A stretch of 64,000 nt of DNA from Comamonas sp. SCN 67-35. GTDB lineage: Bacteria; Pseudomonadota; Gammaproteobacteria; Burkholderiales; Burkholderiaceae_C. Location of the stretch: positions 1 through 64,000 of the forward strand of contig MEFV01000011.1 in NCBI GenBank assembly GCA_001725255.1, written 5' to 3'. The notes below the pieces were generated by a model. It was not told where the DNA came from and did not search any database. It was given only the letters and a program-made list of their open reading frames with translations. Both the position numbers and the translations under genes were made by a program. Of the stretch, positions 58,253 through 64,000 are shown one piece after another; the stretch's first letter is position 1; each line of letters opens with the position of its first letter.

Positions 58253-59233
58253 CTAGATATCTCCTTGCTGCGCCGTCTCCTCGTTTCTTGGGTTTAAAAA
58301 ACTATCCACGGCAATGGCGATCAACAAGATGATGCCTTTGAACAGATCCTGAATATCCAGGGGAAAATTCATGATCGTCATTCCATTGAAGACGATGCCC
58401 ACGAGCAAGGTGCCCACCAGCACGCTCCAGACGCCGCCGCGGCCGCCGGATAAACCGATGCCGCCGAGCACCACGACCAGAATCACGTCGTAGATCAAAG
58501 AAAGGTTGTAGATCCGCGTATCCATCAGGTTGTTCGATGCGGCCATCACGAAGCCTGCCAGCAATGCGATCAATGCCGCCAATATGTATTGCAAAACCAT
58601 GATCGGACGAACCGAGATTCCCGTGGTTCGTGCGGTATTCGGATTGTCGCCAATGGAATAGATGAATCTGCCGATCTTCGTTTTCTTGAGAAACCACCCG
58701 ACGGCAATGAACATGAATGCGGCAACCAGGATGCTGCTCGGTATCCCGAATAAACTGGCCCCGCCGATCCAGCGTATCGGGTTCATTCCATCGGACCAGG
58801 AGACCATGTCCGCCTTCAATATGCCGACCTGACCCAGGCCCGCCAATGCGAGACCTGTGGCGAGCGTGACGAACAGGGCCGGAATCTCTGCGTAGGCCAC
58901 CAACAGGCCGCTGATCCCACCGGCAATGATGGCGAATCCTGTTCCAACCGTTATTGACAGTACAAGTCCATTGCCACTGTCCACCATTGTCATCACCAAG
59001 GCGGTTGGCACGGCCATCAATGCCACCATGGATAGATCGATGCCGCGTCCGATGACGACGATAGCCATGCCCAGCCCGAGTATGGCCAGCACCGAGATCG
59101 ATCGCATCATTGCAATCAGATTTCCAACAGTGAAGAAATTCGGAAGGAAAATGGAAAAGCAGCAAAAAATGATGAGGGAGATGAGAAAAACGATCGATTG
59201 CTGGTCCAATCTGATGATGTGCTTGCTGGTCAT
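58253..59233 (-). CDS. Sugar-type ABC transporter permease (RbsC-like)
   Basis: A 326-residue inner-membrane permease. It has about eight to ten hydrophobic segments, the motif LGLGMAIVVIGRGIDLSMVA near residue 55 and GGIGLSGGRGGVWSVLVGTL near the C-terminus, both typical of the carbohydrate-uptake family 2. It is the first gene of the seven-gene minus-strand operon and lies opposite iclR. GC content is visibly lower than in the flanking core genes. Confidence 0.93.
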   Translation of the reverse strand: MTSKHIIRLDQQSIVFLISLIIFCCFSIFLPNFFTVGNLIAMMRSISVLAILGLGMAIVVIGRGIDLSMVALMAVPTALVMTMVDSGNGLVLSITVGTGFAIIAGGISGLLVAYAEIPALFVTLATGLALAGLGQVGILKADMVSWSDGMNPIRWIGGASLFGIPSSILVAAFMFIAVGWFLKKTKIGRFIYSIGDNPNTARTTGISVRPIMVLQYILAALIALLAGFVMAASNNLMDTRIYNLSLIYDVILVVVLGGIGLSGGRGGVWSVLVGTLLVGIVFNGMTIMNFPLDIQDLFKGIILLIAIAVDSFLNPRNEETAQQGDI

Positions 59234-59334
59234 TGGTGTGGAATCTGATGGCGATTGCGGCTTGCGAAGAGGAGGGTGTGACGAAGTCTCAAGATGGAGC
59301 TGCGATGGCGTGAAGATGGAAATTTCTCAAAGAG

Positions 59335-59385
59335 CTGGCAAACCCTCGAAAGTTCAGTATAATGAACTCCATCCTGTAAGATGGA
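59335..59385. promoter_or_regulatory. Divergent promoter region with two palindromes, probable IclR operator
   Basis: On the plus strand a consensus -10 TATAAT (59358-59363) is preceded 17 bp upstream by CTGGCA (59335-59340), a fair -35, forming an iclR promoter. The -10 lies inside the palindrome AGTTCA-GTATAA-TGAACT (59351-59368). A second palindrome, TCCATC-CTGTAA-GATGGA (59368-59385), abuts it. The minus strand of the first palindrome contains TATACT, a possible -10 for the transporter operon. A regulator bound here could control both directions. Confidence 0.65.
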
Positions 59386-59449
59386 CTGACGTCACTCTAT
59401 GAAGGGCGCTTTCATCGATCAATTGGTGTATTCCCTAGGTAAAATTGGC

Positions 59450-60235
59450 ATGAAATCTGCTTATGAAACCCCTGCGCTTCGTCGTGGCGCGTCGATCCTG
59501 GATGTTGTCGCGTCCAGTCCGACGCCTCCTGCCGCTGCATTTCTTTCGAAAGAACTCGGCCTGCCGAAAAGTACGACGCACGGGCTGCTTCTGACCATGC
59601 AGGAACTCGGCTTGCTGAAGAAAGCTACCGACGGTACGTACCAGATAGGCCCCAAGATCATGCATTGGGCGCATGCATTCCTGAATCAGACGAACCTGGT
59701 GCAGGAATTTCAGAATGCCATGTCCGAGAATAATGACCTGGATGATCATACGATCACTTTGAGCATTCTTGATGGTAATAACGTCGTCTATCTTTCCTGC
59801 CGGAATAGTCGAAGACCACTTGGATTCACATTCAAAATGGGTATGCATCTGCCGGCTGCTTTTACTGCAACCGGCAAGATCATGTTGGCAGCATTGGAAG
59901 ATGAGGAAATACATCAGCGCTTCGATCAAGATTGGCCGGAAAAATTGACAAGCCGAAGTGTCCAGGATATCAACCAGCTATTGGTTGAAATACAGCAGGT
60001 TCGTGAATCTGGAATATCCTTTGACAATGGACAAATACAGGACGGCATGTTTTGCGTGGGTGTTGCCATTCGGGACTTCTCCAATCAAGTCGTTGCGGGT
60101 CTGGCACTCAGTCTCATCGAAAGCGAAGCCACGGAAAACAACATCAGCAGGGTCATCAATACGCTTCGCAAAATTTCCCTGGATCTGTCGGAACGCCTTG
60201 GTGCGCAAAGAACGAGTGCCTGCCAGGATGGCTGA
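59450..60235 (+). CDS. IclR-family transcriptional regulator
   Basis: A 261-residue regulator (278 if translation starts at the ATG at 59399). The N-terminal winged helix-turn-helix is TPALRRGASILDVVASSPTP with SKELGLPKSTTHGLLLTMQE; the C-terminal effector domain has LSILDGNNVVYLSCR, MGMHLPAAFTATGKIMLAAL and GVAIRDFSNQVVAGLALSLI. I prefer 59450 because AGGT precedes it and the family alignment starts there; 59399 has no ribosome site. It probably senses a ligand of the divergent transport and oxidation operon. Convergent with the PrpD-family gene. Confidence 0.9.
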   Translation: MKSAYETPALRRGASILDVVASSPTPPAAAFLSKELGLPKSTTHGLLLTMQELGLLKKATDGTYQIGPKIMHWAHAFLNQTNLVQEFQNAMSENNDLDDHTITLSILDGNNVVYLSCRNSRRPLGFTFKMGMHLPAAFTATGKIMLAALEDEEIHQRFDQDWPEKLTSRSVQDINQLLVEIQQVRESGISFDNGQIQDGMFCVGVAIRDFSNQVVAGLALSLIESEATENNISRVINTLRKISLDLSERLGAQRTSACQDG

Positions 60236-60247
60236 TCTCCGTTGGGT

Positions 60248-61639
60248 TCAAAAATGTCCTCGCTCATCTTGTTCCGGCTGTAGCAGCCGCTGCGCGCGTG
60301 GCCATTGCGTGGCCCGCCACAGCCGTTGGATGGCCGCTTGGGCCTGTTCGGCCGACACGGCTCCGCCATAGGCCGCCAGGCGCAGCGCCTTGGCGGTGAT
60401 CTCCTCGCGCGACAGGGTGTTGCCCGGGTCGCCCTTGGGTTCATCCACGCGGCCGTGCAGCGTGCGGCCATCGGCGGTGCGCACCGTCACCTTGCCGATC
60501 CAGCGGCGCGGGTAGGCGGCATCCACTTCGGCGTCGAGCTCCATGCGCACCTTGTCGCGCAGGGCCACGGTCTCGGGCGCCAGATACTCGTTGTCGAACG
60601 CGGCCAGGCCCGCATGGCCAAAGCGCGCGGCCAGGGCCAGCACCGTACCCATGGAGAACTTGGACTGGTGCACCGTGGTCGGCGACACCACCGGCCCCAG
60701 CACATCGATGGCGCCCTGGTGCACATGGCAGGTCACCTGTGCGATGTCGGCGGGCGCCAGGCCGTGCTCGCGCATCACCTGCTGCAGCGCATCGGCCGCG
60801 GGGTGCGTGTGGCGGCACGAGGCATGCCACTTGAACGATGTCTCGGCCGTGGCCCAGCGGGAGCCGAGGCCCTCGGTGAGCTTGGCCGGGTTGGCGTCAC
60901 TGGACATGCCCGCGGCCATGCCCTGCGGGCCGGTGAAGATGTCCTGCGCGCCGGTAAAGCCATCCTGGGCCAGGTAGGCGGCCATCAGGCCGGCCGCGGC
61001 GGCGTGGGCGGTGTGCAGCTGCTTGCTGTCGGCCGCGGTGCGCAAAAACTCCCACAACCCCGCCGACTGCGTGCCGGCCGAGCCAAACGCGTGCTGCATC
61101 TGCGCGGGCGTCAGCTCCAGCAGGCGCCCCACGGCGGCGGCCGCCGCCAGCGTGCCCGCCGTGGCCGTGGTGTGGAACACCTTGTAGTGGCTGCGGCCCA
61201 GAAATTCGCCCACGCGGATGCCGACCTCGTAGCCCGCCACGCAGGCCGCCATGAGCTGCGCGCCGCTGGCACCGATGCTTTGCGCCACGGCCAGCGCGGG
61301 AGGGAAGACCACGGCCGCCGGGTGGAACACCGAACCGTTGTGCACATCATCCTGCTCGGCCACGTGCGAAGCCGCGGCGTTGGCCAGCGCGGCCATCATG
61401 GGGCTGCTGGTGGCGCCGTGGCCGATCACTTCGCTGGGGCCTTGCGCAGGCCCCTGCGACAGCGCGAAGCGCGTGATGCTGGCCACCGGCCGCGCGCGGC
61501 AGCCGGCCAGCACGGAGCCGAACCAGTCCACCCACAGGTCTTCGGTGCGGCGCTGCACGGGCGCGGGCACGTCGCTCCATTGCAGCGTGGCGGCAAACTG
61601 GGCCAGGGGATGGATGGTGGCTTGGGTTTCTTGTTTCAT
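60248..61639 (-). CDS. MmgE/PrpD family protein
   Basis: A 463-residue protein of the 2-methylcitrate dehydratase (PrpD) superfamily. It has DLWVDWFGSVLAGCRARPVA, the signature region AALANAAASHVAEQDDVHNG, HPAAVVFPPALAVAQ and FKWHASCRHTHPAADALQQV. Members dehydrate or decarboxylate substituted citrate, itaconate or aconitate-like acids. The substrate here is open. It is downstream of the CoA-transferase gene on the same strand and converges with iclR, 12 bp apart. Confidence 0.92.
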   Translation of the reverse strand: MKQETQATIHPLAQFAATLQWSDVPAPVQRRTEDLWVDWFGSVLAGCRARPVASITRFALSQGPAQGPSEVIGHGATSSPMMAALANAAASHVAEQDDVHNGSVFHPAAVVFPPALAVAQSIGASGAQLMAACVAGYEVGIRVGEFLGRSHYKVFHTTATAGTLAAAAAVGRLLELTPAQMQHAFGSAGTQSAGLWEFLRTAADSKQLHTAHAAAAGLMAAYLAQDGFTGAQDIFTGPQGMAAGMSSDANPAKLTEGLGSRWATAETSFKWHASCRHTHPAADALQQVMREHGLAPADIAQVTCHVHQGAIDVLGPVVSPTTVHQSKFSMGTVLALAARFGHAGLAAFDNEYLAPETVALRDKVRMELDAEVDAAYPRRWIGKVTVRTADGRTLHGRVDEPKGDPGNTLSREEITAKALRLAAYGGAVSAEQAQAAIQRLWRATQWPRAQRLLQPEQDERGHF

Positions 61640-61692
61640 TTTCGGCTCCAGTGCCGGTGGTTCAAGCGCGGGTAGCTATGGTTTTTGAGTCA
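61640..61692 (-). repeat. Dispersed repeat, copy 7 (between PrpD-family and CoA-transferase genes)
   Basis: The plus strand reads TTTTCGGCTCCAGTGCCGGT then GGTTCAAGCGCGGGTAGCTA and TGGTTTTTGAGTC, which aligns with the reverse complement of copy 5 (CAAGCGCGAGTAGCTATTG). It fills most of the 59-bp gap between the two genes. Confidence 0.7.
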
Positions 61693-61698
61693 GCGAGG

Positions 61699-62880
61699 TT
61701 ACGGAGCCTGCAGTGCGTCGATCTGCTCGGCGCTCCACCCCAGTTCGGCCAGGATGGCGGCGTTGTGCTGGCCCACGGCGGGTACGGCGTTCATGCGGTA
61801 ATCGAACGCGCTGTTCACGCCCGGCGGCAGCAGGGCCGGGATGCGGCCCACGGGGGAATCCACCTCGCTCCAGCGCTGGCGCGCCGCCAGCTGCGGGTGC
61901 GCCCACAGGTCGGCCATGTCGTTCACGCGGGCGTTGGCGATGCCCGCTGCTTCGAGCCGCTCGACCACCTGCGCGGCCGTAAGCGCCGTGAAGCTCTGCG
62001 CGATCAGCGCCTGCAGCGCGTCACGGTGGGCGTTGCGCTGGGCGTTGGAACAGAAGCGCGCATCGACCGCCACCTCGGGGCGCAGCAGCACGGTGTCGCA
62101 AAAGGCCTTCCACTCGCGCTCGTTCTGCAGGCCCAGCATCACCGTCTTGCCGTCGCCCGCCACGAACGGGCCGTAGGGGTAGATGCTGGCGTGCGATGCG
62201 CCGGTGCGCGGCGGTGGGGGCGCGCCGTCGAAGGCGTAGTACAGCGGGTAGCCCATCCACTCGCCCATGGCTTCGAGCATGGACACGTCGATGTGGCTGC
62301 CCTCGCCCGTCCTGCCGCGCAGCAGCAGGGCCGAGAGGATGTTGGTATAGGCATACATGCCGGCGGCGATGTCGGCCACCGAGATGCCGGATTTGGATGG
62401 CGTCTCGGGCGTGCCGGTCACCGACAGGAAACCCGCCTCGCTCTGGATCAGCAGGTCGTAGGCCTTCTTGTCGCGGTAGGGGCCGTCCGCGCCGTAGCCG
62501 CTGATGTCGCACACGATCAGCTTCGGGTTGTGGATTTTCAGCGCCTCGTACGACAGGCCCATGCGCGCGGCGGCGCCCGGCGCGAGGTTCTGCACCAGTA
62601 CGTCGGCCGTCTTCAGCAGCTGCAGCAGCGCGGCCTTGGCCTGGGGGTGCTTGATGTCCAGCGCCAGGCTTTCCTTGCTGCGGTTGATCCAGGTGAAGTG
62701 CGAGGACTGGCCCTTCACGCGCTGGTCGTAGCCGCGCGCGAAGTCGCCGCTGCCGGGGCGCTCCACCTTGATGACGCGCGCGCCCAGGTCGGCCAGTTGG
62801 CGCGTGCAGAACGGCGCGGCCACCGCATGTTCCAGCGAGACGACGGTGATGCCGTCGAGGGGGCGGGTCATGGCGGTCAT
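61699..62880 (-). CDS. Class III CoA-transferase (CaiB/BaiF family)
   Basis: A 393-residue CoA-transferase. It has MTRPLDGITVVSLEHAVAAP, ADLGARVIKVERPGSGDFAR, NRSKESLALDIKHPQAKAAL, the region VLVQNLAPGAAARMGLSYEA and VCDISGYGADGPYRDKKAYD. Members move CoA between carboxylic acids such as succinate and a target acid. The upstream acyl-CoA dehydrogenase ends 1 bp before its start, so the genes are coupled. Confidence 0.94.
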   Translation of the reverse strand: MTAMTRPLDGITVVSLEHAVAAPFCTRQLADLGARVIKVERPGSGDFARGYDQRVKGQSSHFTWINRSKESLALDIKHPQAKAALLQLLKTADVLVQNLAPGAAARMGLSYEALKIHNPKLIVCDISGYGADGPYRDKKAYDLLIQSEAGFLSVTGTPETPSKSGISVADIAAGMYAYTNILSALLLRGRTGEGSHIDVSMLEAMGEWMGYPLYYAFDGAPPPPRTGASHASIYPYGPFVAGDGKTVMLGLQNEREWKAFCDTVLLRPEVAVDARFCSNAQRNAHRDALQALIAQSFTALTAAQVVERLEAAGIANARVNDMADLWAHPQLAARQRWSEVDSPVGRIPALLPPGVNSAFDYRMNAVPAVGQHNAAILAELGWSAEQIDALQAP

Positions 62881-62881
62881 G

Positions 62882-64000
62882 TCAGAACGAGCGGGGCAGG
62901 CCCAGGATGTGCTCGGCCACGTAGCTGTAGATCATGTTGGTCGAGATCGGCGCCACCTGGTACAGGCGTGTCTCGCGGAATTTGCGCTCGATGTCGTATT
63001 CGCAGGCAAAGCCAAAGCCGCCGTGGGTCTGCAGGCAGACGTTGGCCGCTTCCCAGCTGGCCTTGGCCGCCAGGTGCTTGGCCATGTTGGCCTCGGCGCC
63101 GGCGTTCTGGTGGGCGTCGATCTTCTCGCAGGCCTTCCAGCGCATCAGGTTGGCGGCCTCCAGCTCGATGAAGGCATCGGCAATCGGGAACTGCACGCCC
63201 TGGTTCTGGCCGATGGGGCGGTTGAACACCACGCGCTCGTTGGCGTACTTGGTGGCGCGGTCGATGAACCAGTAGCCGTCACCGATGCACTCGGCGGCAA
63301 TCAGGGTGCGCTCGGCGTTCAGGCCGTCCAGCAGGGTCTTGAAGCCCTTGCCCTCTTCGCCCAGCAGCGCGTCCTCGGGGATCTCGAGGTTGTCGAAGAA
63401 CAGCTCGTTGGTCTCGTGGTTGACCATGTTCAGGATGGGCCGCACGGTGAGGCCGTTGCCAATCGCCTGGTGCAGGTCGATCAGGAAGCACGACAGGCCG
63501 TCGGAGCGCTTCTTCACCTGATCGGCGGGCGTGGTGCGCGCCAGCAGGATCATCAGATCGCTGTGCTGGATGCGCGAGATCCAGACCTTCTGGCCGTTGA
63601 TGACCCAGCGGCCATCCTTCTTGACGGCGCTGGTCTTGAGCTTGGTGGTGTCGCTGCCCGTGGTGGGCTCGGTCACGCCCATGGACTGGATGCGCAGCTC
63701 GCCCGAGGCAATCTTGGGCAGGTATTTCTGCTTCTGGGCTTCGCTGCCGCTGCGCACGATGGCGTTCATCACGTACATCTGGCCGTGGCAGGCGCCCGAG
63801 TTGCCGCCGCTGCGGTTGATCTCTTCCATGATGACCGAGGCCTCGGCCATGGTCAGGCCCGATCCGCCGTACTCCTGCGGGATCAGCGCGGCCATCCAGC
63901 CGGCCTGGGTCAGGGCATCGACAAACTCCTCGGGGTAGGCGCGGGCCTCGTCGACCTTGCGGAAGTATTCGTCAGGGTACTGGGCGCACAGAGCGCGCAC
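62882..64000 (-). CDS. Acyl-CoA dehydrogenase (partial, 5' end outside window)
   Basis: The visible 372 residues cover most of an acyl-CoA dehydrogenase: IPQEYGGSGLTMAEASVIME, the FAD/substrate motif MGVTEPTTGSDTTKLKTSAV, GQKVWISRIQHSDLMILLAR, LLDGLNAERTLIAAECIG and the C-terminal THGGFGFACEYDIERKFRE. The first few tens of residues lie past base 64000. It introduces a double bond into an acyl-CoA, passing electrons to ETF. With the CoA-transferase and the PrpD-family protein it suggests degradation of a branched or substituted organic acid. Confidence 0.93.
   Translation of the reverse strand: MRALCAQYPDEYFRKVDEARAYPEEFVDALTQAGWMAALIPQEYGGSGLTMAEASVIMEEINRSGGNSGACHGQMYVMNAIVRSGSEAQKQKYLPKIASGELRIQSMGVTEPTTGSDTTKLKTSAVKKDGRWVINGQKVWISRIQHSDLMILLARTTPADQVKKRSDGLSCFLIDLHQAIGNGLTVRPILNMVNHETNELFFDNLEIPEDALLGEEGKGFKTLLDGLNAERTLIAAECIGDGYWFIDRATKYANERVVFNRPIGQNQGVQFPIADAFIELEAANLMRWKACEKIDAHQNAGAEANMAKHLAAKASWEAANVCLQTHGGFGFACEYDIERKFRETRLYQVAPISTNMIYSYVAEHILGLPRSF

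Overview
The window reads as chromosome of a high-GC member of the Comamonadaceae (Burkholderiales). The evidence is the gene content (a divergent gspC/gspG-F type II secretion cluster, an OmpC-like betaproteobacterial porin, a DUF3460 gene next to scpA) and two families of dispersed repeats that I recall as typical of that family. This assignment is inferred from gene content, not from a database search.

Region 1 (1-about 6350) is mobile DNA. A mercury-resistance module (merD partial, merA, merC, merP, merT, divergent merR) ends in a relic of a Tn21-type inverted repeat. It is followed by a 25-bp Tn5053/Tn402-type inverted repeat whose outer end abuts the res region of a second, Tn21/Tn501-type transposon (tnpR plus truncated tnpA). 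The tnpA fragment is fused in frame to the last part of a conjugation gene, trbI, which is followed by the DUF2274 gene that usually follows trbI in Tn4371-type integrative conjugative elements. This looks like the right end of a decayed element lying against the 3' end of a 5'-nucleotidase gene. MerA lacks about 26 residues of its C-terminal domain relative to Tn501 MerA.

Region 2 (6311-49500) is core chromosome: the type II secretion cluster gspC / gspG-H-I-J-K-L-M-N-D-E-F, interrupted by a luciferase-like oxidoreductase and a YbhB-like gene; ilvA, an OsmC-family gene, a porin, an M20 amidohydrolase, tal-pgi, scpA-DUF3460, and a lipoprotein gene. Next come a tight five-gene oxidoreductase/TPP-enzyme operon, a FNR-like reductase / sigma factor / YiiX-like set, a YbbP-like permease with lemA and an M48 protease, radC-smr, slpA-ispH, a CorC-like protein, a CBS protein, serS and tRNA-Ser(CGA). 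A short dispersed repeat (about 50 bp) occurs at least seven times in the window, including inside gspF and gspD coding sequence. A tandem 87-bp repeat sits between gspG and gspH and appears to encode the gspH leader.

Region 3 (49500-60240) is a lower-GC catabolic block directly downstream of tRNA-Ser. It holds a sugar-type ABC transporter (permease, binding protein, two-domain ATPase), two strictosidine-synthase/SMP-30-like beta-propeller domains (one fused to the second permease), an aldehyde dehydrogenase and a zinc alcohol dehydrogenase on the minus strand, with a divergent IclR regulator. The most unusual object is the 705-residue permease-propeller fusion.

Region 4 (60248-64000) is a minus-strand set of acyl-CoA dehydrogenase (partial), class III CoA-transferase and MmgE/PrpD family protein, likely a CoA-dependent acid degradation pathway.
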